The notes: generated by a model from the letters alone, not told the origin. A stretch of 64,000 nucleotides of DNA from Saccharopolyspora rosea (GCF_025643595.1 NZ_CP102826.1:5270001-5334000); one strand, 5' to 3'. Counted from the first letter of the stretch, positions 26,489 through 36,353 are shown. Translations and numbers: made by a program.

Positions 26489-27913
26489 TCAGTCCAAGCA
26501 GTGCGTGACGTGCTTGATCCTGGTGTAGTCCTCGAACCCGTAGCGGGACAGGTCCTTGCCGTAGCCGGAGTGCTTGAAGCCGCCGTGGGGCATCTCCGCG
26601 ACCAGGACCATGTGCGTGTTGACCCACACGCAGCCGAAGTCGAGGCGGGCCACCGCGCGTTGCGCGCGGCCGTGGTCGCGGGTCCACACGCTGGAGGCCA
26701 GCGCGTAGTCCACGCCGTTGGCCATGTCCACCGCCTCCGGCTCGTCGCGGAAGGTCTGCACGGTCAGGACCGGGCCGAAGATCTCCTCCTGCACCGCCTC
26801 GTCGTGCTGGCCCAGGCCGCCGATGACGGTCGGTGCGAAGAAGCACCCCTGGTCTCCGACCCGGGAGCCGCCGGTGAGGATCCGGGCGTGCGCCGGCAGC
26901 CGGTCGATGACCTCCTGCACGCGGGCGAGCTGCCCGGCGTTGTTCAGCGGCCCGAACGCGGCGTCCACATCGGACGGTGGCCCGCAGCGCTGGGCGCGGA
27001 CCCGCTCCACCAGCAGCGGGACGAACTCGTCGGCGACGGACTGGTCGACGAGCACGCGGGTCGCCGCGGTGCAGTCCTGCCCGGCGTTGAACGTCCCGGC
27101 CGCCGCGATGCCCTCGGCCGCCGCCGCCAGGTCGGCGTCGGCGAAGACCACGGCGGGCGCCTTGCCGCCGAGTTCCAGGTGCACCCGCTTGACGTCCTGC
27201 GCGGCGGACTCGGCGACCTGCCGCCCGGCCCGGGTGGAACCGGTGATCGACACCATCGCCGACGCCGGGTGCGCCACCACGGCCCGGCCGGTCTCCCGGT
27301 CACCGCAGACGACGTTGAGCACGCCCGGCGGCAGCACCTCGGCCGCGACCTCGGCGAGCAGCGCCGCCGTCACCGGCGTGGTGTCGGCGGGTTTGAGCAC
27401 CACGGTGTTGCCCGCCGCGATCGCCGGGGCGATCTTCCACACGGCCATGAGCAGCGGGTAGTTCCACGGCGCGACCTGCCCGATCACCCCGACCGGCTCG
27501 CGTCGCACGTACGAGGTGTGGCCCGGCGCGTACTCGGTGGCGGCGACGCCTTCGAGCACGCGGGCCGCCCCGGCGAAGAACCGGATCTGGTCGATGGAGG
27601 CGTCGACCTCCTCGCTGCGCGTGGCGGCGAGCGGTTTTCCGGTGTTGGCGACCTCGGCCGCGACGAACTCGTCGGCGCGGCGTTCCACCTCCTCGGCCAG
27701 CCGCAGCAGCAGCCGCTGCCGCTCGGCGGGGGTGGTGCACCGCCACTGCTCGAACGCCCGGGCCGCCGCCTGGTACGCCGCGTCGACGTCCGCGGGGGAC
27801 GACAGCGGGGCGGTGCCGAACACCTCGTCGGTGCACGGGTCGATCAGGTCGGTGGTGCGACCGCTCGCGGCGTCCACCGCCCGGCCGTCGACGATGTTGC
27901 GGACCCGGCGCAT
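26489..27913 (-). CDS. Gamma-aminobutyraldehyde dehydrogenase-like ALDH
   Basis: A 474-residue ALDH with Cys281 (AGQDC), Glu247 (LELGG) and Asn151 (APWNYP). The C-terminal part PHGGFKHSGYGKDLSRYG followed by YTRIKHV is typical of the PatD/KauB group that oxidises 4-aminobutanal or related omega-amino aldehydes to GABA. Its ATG overlaps the ureohydrolase stop by one base (TGATG). In the operon it would take the aldehyde made by the amine oxidase. Context and motifs agree, but betaine-aldehyde or 4-guanidinobutanal oxidation is possible. Confidence 0.87.
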   Translation of the reverse strand: MRRVRNIVDGRAVDAASGRTTDLIDPCTDEVFGTAPLSSPADVDAAYQAAARAFEQWRCTTPAERQRLLLRLAEEVERRADEFVAAEVANTGKPLAATRSEEVDASIDQIRFFAGAARVLEGVAATEYAPGHTSYVRREPVGVIGQVAPWNYPLLMAVWKIAPAIAAGNTVVLKPADTTPVTAALLAEVAAEVLPPGVLNVVCGDRETGRAVVAHPASAMVSITGSTRAGRQVAESAAQDVKRVHLELGGKAPAVVFADADLAAAAEGIAAAGTFNAGQDCTAATRVLVDQSVADEFVPLLVERVRAQRCGPPSDVDAAFGPLNNAGQLARVQEVIDRLPAHARILTGGSRVGDQGCFFAPTVIGGLGQHDEAVQEEIFGPVLTVQTFRDEPEAVDMANGVDYALASSVWTRDHGRAQRAVARLDFGCVWVNTHMVLVAEMPHGGFKHSGYGKDLSRYGFEDYTRIKHVTHCLD

Positions 27914-28857
27914 CAGCGGCCTCCCAGGGGCAGCACGGTGAGCATCTCGTAGAGCACGTGCGCTGCGGCGATGCCGGTGAGCTCGGCGTGGTCGTAGGCC
28001 GGGGACACCTCCACCAGATCGCAGCCGACCACGTTGAGCCCGTCCAGTCCGCGCAGCACCTCCAGCAGCTCGCGGCTGGACAGACCGCCCGCCTCGGGCG
28101 TCCCGGTGCCCGGCGCGAACGCCGGGTCGAGCACGTCGATGTCGATCGAGACGTACACCGGGCGGGAGCCGAGCCGGGTGCGGATGCGGTCGATGAGCGT
28201 GTCCAGCGGGGTGCGGGCGAACTCGCGGCTGTGCACCGCGGCGAACCCGAGCCGCTCGCTCTCGTCGAGGTCCAGCTTGGAGTACAGCGGCCCGCGCAGG
28301 CCGACGTGCATCGAGTGCTGGAAGTCGATCAGGCCCTCCTCGGACGCCCGGCGGAACGGCGTGCCGTGCGTGTAGGGCGCGCCGAAGTAGGTGTCCCAGG
28401 TGTCCAGGTGCGCGTCGAAGTGCAGCACCGCGATCGGCCCGTGCCGCTCGTGCTGGACCCGCAGCAGCGGCAGCGCGATGGTGTGGTCGCCGCCGATGGT
28501 GATCAGCGAACGGCCGGTGCCGGACAGCTCGCGGGCGCTGGCCTCGATCGTGTCGATGGCCTCGGTGATGTCGAACGGGTTCACCCCGACGTCACCGGCG
28601 TCGGCGACCTGCCGCACCGCGAACGGTTCGGCGTCCATCGCCGGGTTGTACGGCCGCAGCAGCCGCGAGCTCTGCCGGACGTGGTTGGGGCCGAAGCGGG
28701 CACCGGGCCGGTAGCTGACACCGGTGTCGAACGGCACGCCCCACAGCACGGCGTCCGCGTCGGCGACATCGGCGAGCCGGGGCAGCCGCGCGAACGTGGT
28801 GTCGCCGCCGTAGCGGGGCACTCGCGTGGCGTCCACCGGTCCGATCGGGTCGTTCAT
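27913..28857 (-). CDS. speB: Agmatinase-family ureohydrolase
   Basis: A 314-residue member of the arginase fold with two Mn sites: His125 (GGDH), Asp148, His150 and Asp152 (DAHLD), Asp239 and Asp241 (SIDIDVLDP). HGTPFRRA near 164-171 is the agmatinase/guanidinobutyrase type of substrate loop. It releases urea from a guanidino compound, giving putrescine from agmatine or GABA from 4-guanidinobutyrate; both fit the operon. ATG 28857 is preferred (GGAAGGA at 7 nt) over ATG 28878, which starts one base after the amine oxidase stop. Confidence 0.9.
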   Translation of the reverse strand: MNDPIGPVDATRVPRYGGDTTFARLPRLADVADADAVLWGVPFDTGVSYRPGARFGPNHVRQSSRLLRPYNPAMDAEPFAVRQVADAGDVGVNPFDITEAIDTIEASARELSGTGRSLITIGGDHTIALPLLRVQHERHGPIAVLHFDAHLDTWDTYFGAPYTHGTPFRRASEEGLIDFQHSMHVGLRGPLYSKLDLDESERLGFAAVHSREFARTPLDTLIDRIRTRLGSRPVYVSIDIDVLDPAFAPGTGTPEAGGLSSRELLEVLRGLDGLNVVGCDLVEVSPAYDHAELTGIAAAHVLYEMLTVLPLGGR

Positions 28858-28879
28858 CGTCTCGTCCTTCCAGGTCATC

Positions 28880-30169
28880 TCAGTCCGCCGACAGGATTTC
28901 CGCGGCGGCCCGCTTGCCCGATTCGATCGCGCCGTCGATGAAGGCGCGCCAGCGGCGGGCGGTGTGCGACCCGCCGAAGTGCACGCGGCCCTCAGGCTCG
29001 GCCACGCACAGCTCGTACTCGGCGAACTGCCCGGCGCGGAACGTCGCCCAGGTGCCCTTGTTGAACTCGTCGTGCACCCAGTCGTGCGCGTGGGCGGCGA
29101 CCACCTCGGCCTCCGGGGCGAACTCGCGGACCGCGCGCTGCACGTCCGCCAGGTCGTCGGGGTTCACCCGGTCGTGTTCGGGGGCGAAGCACACCAGCAC
29201 CACGCCGCGCTCGGTGGTGTACATCGCGCCGACGTAGTCGAACGCCGTGCCCCAGCCGAAACCGCTGATGTCCTCGGGCACGTTGCGCGCCAGGGCCCAG
29301 ATCTTCTGGCCCTGACCGGCGTGGTTCTCCCGGGAGATCGCGGCCTTGCCCGCCGACAGCGCGGGGCTGAACTCGATGTCCTGCCACACCCCGACCGCCG
29401 TGGTGACCAGCACCCGGTCGGCGCGTACCTCGCCGCCGTCGTAGCCGACGGTCACGCCCTCGTCGTCGGCGGCGATCCGGCGGACCGGGCTGGACAGCCG
29501 CAGCTCGGCGCCCGAGTCGTCGAGGATGGCCCGGGCCAGCGACACGGTGCCCTCGTCGAACGTCCACCCCAGCACGCTGGCCTGCACCATGCCCCACAGC
29601 GAGCTGCCCATCGACGCGCACCAGCGGACGATGTCCAGCGCCGAACCGGTTTCCTCGCTCGCGTTGGCGCAGCCGCAGAACCAGGAGATCATCAGCTCCT
29701 TGGCGTTGCCGGTGAGCCCGGCGTCCTCGGCCCACTGCCGGATCGGCACGTCCAGGTCGGCGACGTCCTGCTCGGACAGCGGACGCAGCGGGTCGAGGCG
29801 GGACGCCGCCTCCACCAGCGCGCGCACCGCGTGCTCCAGCGCGCCGTACTCCTCCGGCGGCACCGGCAGCAGCGCGTCCAGCACCTCGCCGTGGTCGGAC
29901 CAGGTCATCCGCCCGGGCAGCTCGCTGTCGGAGATCGGGACGCCGTAGCGCTGCACCTCGGCCCAGACGTGGGTCTGCTCCGGCACGATCCAGGTGCCGC
30001 CCATCTCCAGGCCCACGCCGTCCCAGACTTCCGGCTGGTACCAGGTGGACCCGCCGATGCGGTCCCGGGCCTCCAGGACGAGCACGTTGCGGCCCGCCTC
30101 GCGCAGCTCGCGGGCCGCGGTCAGGCCGGAGAAGCCGGCTCCGATGACGACGACGTCGTAGTGCTCCAT
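28880..30169 (-). CDS. Flavin monoamine/putrescine oxidase
   Basis: A 429-residue FAD amine oxidase. The N-terminal [17 protein letters not shown] binds [20 protein letters not shown] is the second FAD element; the C-terminal [13 protein letters not shown] closes the cofactor site. No conserved SGGC motif for covalent FAD is seen, so flavin is probably non-covalent. Related to actinobacterial putrescine oxidases and MAO. With its operon partners it would oxidise putrescine to 4-aminobutanal, ammonia and hydrogen peroxide. GAGGAAG is 9 nt before the ATG. Tyramine or another amine is an alternative substrate. Confidence 0.87.
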   Translation of the reverse strand: MEHYDVVVIGAGFSGLTAARELREAGRNVLVLEARDRIGGSTWYQPEVWDGVGLEMGGTWIVPEQTHVWAEVQRYGVPISDSELPGRMTWSDHGEVLDALLPVPPEEYGALEHAVRALVEAASRLDPLRPLSEQDVADLDVPIRQWAEDAGLTGNAKELMISWFCGCANASEETGSALDIVRWCASMGSSLWGMVQASVLGWTFDEGTVSLARAILDDSGAELRLSSPVRRIAADDEGVTVGYDGGEVRADRVLVTTAVGVWQDIEFSPALSAGKAAISRENHAGQGQKIWALARNVPEDISGFGWGTAFDYVGAMYTTERGVVLVCFAPEHDRVNPDDLADVQRAVREFAPEAEVVAAHAHDWVHDEFNKGTWATFRAGQFAEYELCVAEPEGRVHFGGSHTARRWRAFIDGAIESGKRAAAEILSAD

Positions 30170-30201
30170 TGCTTCGAACTTCCTCGTTGGTGTCGGGTGT
30201 T

Positions 30202-31662
30202 TCAGACGTTGGCGCCGGAGGTGGCGCGGACCGGTTCGATCTCCGGGACCGGCTGCGGGCTGCCGAGGGTCAGCAGCCAGAACGCGACCGCGGTGGCCGC
30301 GGCGGCGAGCAGGAAGCTCACGTCGATGCCGCTGGTCAGGGCCAGCAGCGGGCCCTTGTACAGGGCGGTGTCCACCGACAGCGAGCCGACCGCCGAACCG
30401 ATCGCCCACGCGATGGCCGCGCGGATGTTCCAGCCCGCGGTGTACCAGTAGATCCCGCCGCGGGAGCGCCGGTTGTAGACCTGGAGCGCATCCGGGTCGT
30501 AGACGCCGCGGCACCGGGCGAAGCCGAACAGCGTGATCACCGCCCAAGGCGTGCCGATCGCGGTGAGCAGCAGCACGAACGCGGTCACCGCGTCCTGGGC
30601 GTTCCACACGAAGTAACCCAGGTAGACCAGGGTCGTCGACAGCGCCGAGACCAGCAGCGTCGCCTTGGGCCGGGACAGCGGCGGCACGATCGCGTCCAGG
30701 TCCAGGCCCATGCTGTAGATCAGCGCCCCGGCGTTGCCGATGGTGCCGAACAGCCCGTTGAGCAGCAGCGGCAGCAGGAACCACAGGGGCGCGGCGGCCA
30801 CCAGCGGCCCGACGTAGTCGTCGGCGGCGTGCGCGGCGTACGCGGTGAACGTGCCGAACAGCTGCGGGATCAGCAGGCCGAGGACCATGCCGACGCTGGA
30901 GGCGACGAAGACCTTCTTCGACGAGTAGCGGTGCGGGGAGACGTACCGGCTGTAGTCGCCGAGCAGCATGATGAACGCCATCGGGCCGGACAGCCCGGCC
31001 GCGACCGTGGACATGGCCCAGGTGTGCCAGAAGTCGCCGAGCGCGTAGCCGCTGTTCACCACGGGTCCGGTCTGGAACTTCCCGGCGTAGGCGACGAATC
31101 CGACCGCCATGAGCACGACCGTGCCCAGCGCGACCCACTTGCTCATCTGCGTCAGCATCCGGTAGCCGAAGATCGCCACCAGCACCGACAGCACGGCCAG
31201 CACGGCGTAGGTGACGCTGTAGGCGACCCCGCCGTCGGGCAGGCCGAGCAGCCGGTGCAGCGGACCGACCACGGCGGCGCCGCCGGTCCACACGGTCAGC
31301 GCGGCGTAGCCCAGCGACAGCAGCAGGCCGATCACCGAGCCGATCAACCGGCCGCGGACGCCGAACGTGCCGCCGCTGCTGGTGGACAGGTTCGTGCCGG
31401 TCTTCAGCGACACCAGGGCCAGCGGCGCGACGAGAACCGTGCCCAGCAGCGTCCCGCAGACCATCGACGTCACGGCGGGCCAGAACTCCAGCCCGAACGA
31501 GGCGGGCAACCAGCCGAAGATGACCACGCCCAGGCACATGTTGGACCCGAGCAGGATGCCGATGATGTCCCGCGGCCGACCGGTGCGGTCGCTGTCCGGG
31601 ATGGTGTCGACACCGTGGGTCTCGATGCCCGCTCGGCCTGCTGACGACGGCTCTGGCGTCAT
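30202..31662 (-). CDS. NCS1-type (cytosine/purine permease family) transporter
   Basis: A 486-residue integral membrane protein with about twelve helices. The N-terminal GILLGSNMCLGVVIFGW and FIMLLGDYSRYVSP are typical of the nucleobase-cation-symport-1 family. Members in polyamine operons of actinobacteria are presumed to import the amine or guanidino substrate; that is inferred from being the first gene of this operon, 32 bp before the amine oxidase. Nucleobase or allantoin uptake is the alternative. Confidence 0.85.
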   Translation of the reverse strand: MTPEPSSAGRAGIETHGVDTIPDSDRTGRPRDIIGILLGSNMCLGVVIFGWLPASFGLEFWPAVTSMVCGTLLGTVLVAPLALVSLKTGTNLSTSSGGTFGVRGRLIGSVIGLLLSLGYAALTVWTGGAAVVGPLHRLLGLPDGGVAYSVTYAVLAVLSVLVAIFGYRMLTQMSKWVALGTVVLMAVGFVAYAGKFQTGPVVNSGYALGDFWHTWAMSTVAAGLSGPMAFIMLLGDYSRYVSPHRYSSKKVFVASSVGMVLGLLIPQLFGTFTAYAAHAADDYVGPLVAAAPLWFLLPLLLNGLFGTIGNAGALIYSMGLDLDAIVPPLSRPKATLLVSALSTTLVYLGYFVWNAQDAVTAFVLLLTAIGTPWAVITLFGFARCRGVYDPDALQVYNRRSRGGIYWYTAGWNIRAAIAWAIGSAVGSLSVDTALYKGPLLALTSGIDVSFLLAAAATAVAFWLLTLGSPQPVPEIEPVRATSGANV

Positions 31663-31895
31663 GCGGTGACCTCCTGTTCCGTGCGAGGACCCCGCACCGC
31701 GGCGCTCCCCCGACGTGCGTCGTCGGGGCCGCCGTCGGTCGGGGCGGGGAAGGGTCGGGGTCCGCGCGGCACCGCAACAGAGTGCGGCGCGTCACGCCGC
31801 CGAGGTAGTCACCGAACCTCCGAAGTCCCCCAGCACCGTTGGACGATCGCACAACGCCAGGCCCGATCGACCGCCCCAGCCGGTCGGTGCGCAGG

Positions 31896-33308
31896 TCAGG
31901 ACTGGCGGAACGCGCGGACGGCCAGGAAGAGGTCGACGCGGTCCGCGGTGCGCGACAGGCTGCGCCCGGTCAGGTCCTCGACGCGGCTCATCCGGTGCCG
32001 GAGCGTGTTGATGTGCACGTGCAGCTGCTGGGCGGCCTCCTGCCAGCGGCCGCCCGCGTCGAGGAACACCGCCAACGAGGGCAGCAGGTCGCTGCCGCGG
32101 CGCTCGTCGTGTTCGAGCACCGGGCCGAGCAGGGCGCGGGAGGTGGCCGCGAGCAGTTCCGGGTCCTGCGCGGACAGCAGCAGCGAGGGGCTGCTCAGCT
32201 GCTCGTGCGTCATCCACCCGCTCCGCTCGCGCGAGGACACCGCTTCGGCGGCGTGCGCCGCCTGCAACAGGCTCACTCGCAGCTCGGCGGCACCGCCCGG
32301 TTTGCCGACTCCGACGTGCACGACACCGTCGCCGAACGCGTCGTGCACCCGCCGGGCCAGCTCGTGGGTGGTGCCCTCGATCCTGGCGAACGCGACGACG
32401 TCCCCGCCGCGCTGCGCGACCGCCCCGTCGTGGCCCAGGAACTCGCCCAGCCGCACGGAGTCCGCGTCCGGCCGCGAGGTGCGCAGCACGACCGCCGCGA
32501 GCGGGCCGTCCGGAGGCAGGCCCAGCGCGTGCAGCCGCGTCCGCACCGTCGCGATCCCGACCGCCCCGCTGTGCACCCACTCGAAGAGCTCCCAGGCGTA
32601 GCGCAGCTCGGTGGCCCGCACCGCGCGGGCCCGTTCGATCTCCAGCGCGATGAACGGCATCGCCTGCACGACCGCGGCGTGCTCCTCGACGTCGAGGTCT
32701 GCGACCGGTCTGGGCAGCAGCAGCTCCGCGTCGGCCAACCCCTCGCCGACCAGCGGCAGCGGGTGGTTCGGCCGGGGCGCCTCCCCGGCCACGAGCCCAC
32801 CGGCCACCCGCACCGCGACCGGGTGGCCGAGCTGCTGGGACAGCGCGTGCAGCACGGTGTCGACCCCGCGGCGCACCCGCAGCGCCGCGACGATCGCGTC
32901 GTGCTGGGCGAGGTGCCTGCGCAGCGGGCGTTCCCACTCGGCGCGCTTGGTGTTCACGAACGCCTCGACGATCTGCAGGAACGCCACCCGCACCGGCACC
33001 ACGAAGCAGGTCAGGCCGTGCGCCCGGGCGGCGTCGACGAACGCCTCGGGCACCGCGGTGTCCGGCGGCACGAGCCCGAACCCGACGGCCGCGACGTCGG
33101 CGGCGGCCAGGTCGGCGACGAACGCCTCCGCCGTGATGCCCGCGGTGCGCCACACGCCCGCGGTGAGCACCACCTCGCCGCCGCGCAGGAAGCGCCCGGG
33201 GTCGGAGACCTCGATGGTGTGCACCCAGCGGATCGGCCGGTCGACCCGGCCGCGCACCCGCACCCGCAGGTCGAGTTCGGGGTTGTCGAGCAGTTCCGCG
33301 ACGAGCAA
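31896..33308 (-). CDS. PucR-family transcriptional regulator (downstream copy)
   Basis: A 470-residue activator-type regulator: N-terminal PucR sensing domain (about 1-120, with RWVHTIEVSDPGRFLRGGEV), a middle GGDEF-like region, and a C-terminal HTH_30 domain with NTLRHRMSRVEDLTG. The start is a TTG at 33308: GGGAGG lies 6 nt before it, there is no in-frame ATG or GTG nearby, and the frame upstream is antisense-like. It begins 13 nt after the stop of the other PucR gene. It probably controls the permease operon and gabT in response to a polyamine or GABA. Confidence 0.85.
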   Translation of the reverse strand: MLVAELLDNPELDLRVRVRGRVDRPIRWVHTIEVSDPGRFLRGGEVVLTAGVWRTAGITAEAFVADLAAADVAAVGFGLVPPDTAVPEAFVDAARAHGLTCFVVPVRVAFLQIVEAFVNTKRAEWERPLRRHLAQHDAIVAALRVRRGVDTVLHALSQQLGHPVAVRVAGGLVAGEAPRPNHPLPLVGEGLADAELLLPRPVADLDVEEHAAVVQAMPFIALEIERARAVRATELRYAWELFEWVHSGAVGIATVRTRLHALGLPPDGPLAAVVLRTSRPDADSVRLGEFLGHDGAVAQRGGDVVAFARIEGTTHELARRVHDAFGDGVVHVGVGKPGGAAELRVSLLQAAHAAEAVSSRERSGWMTHEQLSSPSLLLSAQDPELLAATSRALLGPVLEHDERRGSDLLPSLAVFLDAGGRWQEAAQQLHVHINTLRHRMSRVEDLTGRSLSRTADRVDLFLAVRAFRQS

Positions 33309-33321
33309 CGCGCGCCTCCCG

Positions 33322-34785
33322 TCACTGGCCGGGCCGGTCGAGGATCTGCAACGCCAACCAGAGCTCGGCCCGCACTCCGGGCTGGTCGAGGCGGCGCCCG
33401 AGCAGTTCCTCCGCCTTCCGGACGCGGTTGCGCAGGGTGTGCCGGTGCACTCCCAGCCGTCCCGCGGCGGGATCCCACTGGCCGTGGTGCGCCAGCCAGG
33501 TCTGCAAGGATCGCAGCAGCACGTCGTTGTCCCGCACCGGGGCGAGCAGCGCCTCGGCGAACGCCCGCGCGTCCGCGTCCGGCACCAGGTCGAGCAGCCC
33601 GTGCCCGGCGAGCTCGCCGAACCGGACGGGGGTGTCGCCGCGCCCGGCTGCCCGCGCGGCCTGGCGCGCCTGCCGCAGGCCCTCGGCCAGCGAGTCCACT
33701 CCGCACGGCTCGGAGATCCCGATCGCCGCGTCCGGACGTGCGGTGAGCCAGTCCAGCGCCGGTCCGCCCGCGACCACCCCGACCGCGCAACCGTCGTGTT
33801 CGGCCAGGTAGACGGGTTCGCTCGGCTTGTCGGCCTCCAACCGGGAGAGCACGTCGTCGGCCTCACCGGCCTCGGCCAGCACCACCACCCGGAACGGCTC
33901 GGGCGGCAGTTCGGCGTGCAGGTCGGACAGCGCGTCCTGCACGGCTTCGCCGCGCAGCATCAGCTCCAGGAACCCGGTGCGCAGCCGCCGCCGGGTGGCC
34001 GCGAGCGCCTCGACCTGTTCGAGCGCGAGCGTCAGCAGCGAGGCCGCCGAGTTGATCACGTGGTGGTCGGTGGTGGCGAACGGCCCGCCGCGCCCGACGA
34101 CGAGGAACCCGCGGGCCCGGCCACCGAGCGCCTGCATGCTGACTTCCTGGTCGTCCAGGGAGAAACCGGTCGCCGCCAGCCCGCGCTTGGCCCGCAACCT
34201 GTCCACTTCGGAGGAGATCCGGTCCAGCCGGTTGAGGGCGGCGGCGGGTGCGCCGTGCAGCGGCCTGCCCCCGGCGTCGAGCAGCAGCACCCAGGCGTCG
34301 AGCAGTCCGGCGAGCTTGCGCACCAGCGCGGCGACGCCGCTGCTGCTCCCGGCCGCCTGCGCGAGTTCGTGCTGCGCGCGGCTGGTGCGCCGCAACCCCG
34401 CGTACTCGTCGGCCGCGATGGCGCGCGAGGCCGCCTTGCTGATGGCGATGAACGGCGTCGGCCGCGGCACCTCCAGCAGCGGCAACCCGGCCCCTTCGGC
34501 TGCGGACCGCAGCTCGTCCGGGACCGCGCGGTGGCTGAGCCCGACGCCGAACCCGAGCCCGGCCACCCCGGCGTCCACGAGCCGCTCGACGAACCGGCCC
34601 GCCCCGTCCGGGCGCAGCGACATGCCGGTGGTCAGCAGCAGTTCACCGCCCTCCAGGAACGGCGTGGGATCGGCGAGTTCGCTGGTGTGCACCCAGGTCA
34701 CCGGCTGGTCGAGGCTTTCCGCCCCGGCGTGCGCGACCAGGCCCAACTCCGGGTCCGCCACCAGATCCCGCAGGGTCAACGGCAC
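33322..34785 (-). CDS. PucR-family transcriptional regulator (upstream copy)
   Basis: A 487-residue regulator of the same layout as its neighbour: PucR domain with VTWVHTSELADPTPFLEGGE (about 28-47), a long central domain, and a C-terminal helix-turn-helix with HRHTLRNRVRKAEELLGRR. GTG at 34785 has CAGGAGG 7 nt upstream. It is divergent from gabT (177 bp apart) and leads the tandem pucR operon. The N-terminal domains of the two copies are clearly paralogous, but central parts differ, suggesting different ligands. Confidence 0.88.
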   Translation of the reverse strand: MPLTLRDLVADPELGLVAHAGAESLDQPVTWVHTSELADPTPFLEGGELLLTTGMSLRPDGAGRFVERLVDAGVAGLGFGVGLSHRAVPDELRSAAEGAGLPLLEVPRPTPFIAISKAASRAIAADEYAGLRRTSRAQHELAQAAGSSSGVAALVRKLAGLLDAWVLLLDAGGRPLHGAPAAALNRLDRISSEVDRLRAKRGLAATGFSLDDQEVSMQALGGRARGFLVVGRGGPFATTDHHVINSAASLLTLALEQVEALAATRRRLRTGFLELMLRGEAVQDALSDLHAELPPEPFRVVVLAEAGEADDVLSRLEADKPSEPVYLAEHDGCAVGVVAGGPALDWLTARPDAAIGISEPCGVDSLAEGLRQARQAARAAGRGDTPVRFGELAGHGLLDLVPDADARAFAEALLAPVRDNDVLLRSLQTWLAHHGQWDPAAGRLGVHRHTLRNRVRKAEELLGRRLDQPGVRAELWLALQILDRPGQ

Positions 34786-34908
34786 CCGACAACCTCCTGA
34801 CAGTGTGTCGAACCGGGCCAGCTGAGTTAACCAGATCGTCGACTGTTCGGCGCAACCCGTCCGGACCGACGCTGGATCGCGGAACGTGAGCGCCTGTCTG
34901 TTCGGCCA

Positions 34909-34951
34909 CCGGCACCGCCACGCACGACGAGTTCGAAGACAGGCTCTGAAC
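34909..34951 (-). repeat. Dispersed 43-bp repeat, copy B
   Basis: Inverted relative to copy A at 8871-8913, 39 of 43 bases identical. It ends directly against the gabT ribosome-binding site. A GCCTGTC at 34892-34898 pairs with GACAGGC inside the repeat, so the whole unit may be a miniature element of about 65 bp with terminal inverted repeats. Confidence 0.75.
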
Positions 34952-34962
34952 AGGAGGCCCCA

Positions 34963-36300
34963 GTGACTGCGACGACGATGTCCCTGCCCCAGGCGCGCGT
35001 GCTGCGCACCGAGATCCCCGGCCCGTGCTCCCGCGAGCTGCAGCAGCGGCGAGCCGCCACCGTCGCGAGCGGCGTGTCCAGCGTGCTGCCGGTGTACGTC
35101 GCCGAAGCCGCCGGGGGCGTGCTGCACGACGTGGACGGCAACTCGCTCATCGACCTCGGCTCGGGCATCGCCGTCACCAACGTCGGCAACTCGGCCCCGG
35201 AGGTCGTCGACCCGGTGCGCCGCCAGGCGGGCGAGTTCACCCACACCTGCTTCATGGTCACGCCCTACGAGAACTACCTGCAGGTGTGCGAGGAGCTGGC
35301 GGCCCTGACCCCGGGCGACCACGACAAGCGCAGCGCCCTGTTCAACTCGGGCGCGGAGGCCGTGGAGAACGCCGTCAAGATCGCCCGCCGCGCCACCGGC
35401 AGGCAGGCGGTCGTGGTGTTCGACCACGCCTACCACGGGCGCACCAACCTCACCATGGCGCTGACCGCGAAGTCGGTGCCCTACAAGCACGGTTTCGGCC
35501 CGTTCGCCCCGGAGATCTACCGGGTTCCGATGTCCTACCCGGCGCGCGACGCGCGCAGTGGCGAGCAGGTGGCGCGGGAGGCCGTCGAGCGCATCGACAA
35601 GCAGCTCGGCGCCGACTCGGTGGCCGCCGTGCTGATCGAACCGGTCCAGGGCGAGGGCGGCTTCATCGAACCGGCGCCCGGTTTCCTGCCGGCGATCTCG
35701 CGCTGGTGCACCGACAACGGCGTGCTGTTCGTCGCCGACGAGATCCAGACCGGCTTCTGCCGCACCGGTTCGTGGTTCGCCTGCGAACACGAGAACGTGG
35801 TGCCCGACCTGATCACCACGGCCAAGGGCATCGCGGGCGGTCTGCCGCTGGCCGCGGTCACCGGACGCGCGGACATCATGGACGCCATGCCGCCGAGCAG
35901 CCTCGGCGGCACCTACGGCGGCAACCCGCTGGCGTGCGCCGCCGCCCTCGGCGCCATCCGCGCGATGCGGGAGCGCGACCTGCCCGCCGCTGCCCGCGCC
36001 ATCGGCCACGTGGCGTTCCCGCGGCTGCGCGCGCTCGCCGACGGCAACGACGCGATCTTCGACGTCCGCGGTCGTGGCGCCATGATCGGTGTCGAGTTCG
36101 TCAAGCCGGGCACCACCGACCCCGACCCGGAGGTCACGGCCCGCATCGCCAAGACCTGCCACCAGCAGGGGGTCGTGGTCCTCACCTGCGGCACCTACGG
36201 CAACGTCATCCGCCTGCTGCCGCCGCTGGTCATCGACCACGCCCTGCTCGACGAAGGGCTCGGCGTCCTCGAATCGGCCATCGTCGAGCACACCCGCTGA
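34963..36300 (+). CDS. gabT: 4-aminobutyrate aminotransferase
   Basis: A 445-residue class III PLP aminotransferase. NSGAEAVENAVKIAR (128-142) binds PLP phosphate, Asp259 (VADEIQTG) contacts the pyridine nitrogen, and Lys288 in TTAKGIAGGLPL forms the Schiff base. It moves the amino group of GABA to 2-oxoglutarate giving succinate semialdehyde, completing the pathway from agmatine or putrescine. GTG at 34963 follows CAGGAGG. Divergent from the tandem PucR genes, which likely regulate it. A related omega-aminotransferase cannot be excluded. Confidence 0.92.
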   Translation: MTATTMSLPQARVLRTEIPGPCSRELQQRRAATVASGVSSVLPVYVAEAAGGVLHDVDGNSLIDLGSGIAVTNVGNSAPEVVDPVRRQAGEFTHTCFMVTPYENYLQVCEELAALTPGDHDKRSALFNSGAEAVENAVKIARRATGRQAVVVFDHAYHGRTNLTMALTAKSVPYKHGFGPFAPEIYRVPMSYPARDARSGEQVAREAVERIDKQLGADSVAAVLIEPVQGEGGFIEPAPGFLPAISRWCTDNGVLFVADEIQTGFCRTGSWFACEHENVVPDLITTAKGIAGGLPLAAVTGRADIMDAMPPSSLGGTYGGNPLACAAALGAIRAMRERDLPAAARAIGHVAFPRLRALADGNDAIFDVRGRGAMIGVEFVKPGTTDPDPEVTARIAKTCHQQGVVVLTCGTYGNVIRLLPPLVIDHALLDEGLGVLESAIVEHTR

Positions 36301-36315
36301 CGCCCCGGACCGGGT

Positions 36316-36349
36316 CGCGGGCGGTGCTGCCGGGAACCGTCCGCCCGCG
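36316..36349. repeat. Inverted repeat, first of three between gabT and rlmN
   Basis: CGCGGGCGG (36316-36324) and CCGCCCGCG (36341-36349) form a perfect 9-bp stem with a 16-nt loop, starting 16 nt past the gabT stop. Confidence 0.6.
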
Positions 36350-36353
36350 GCCC

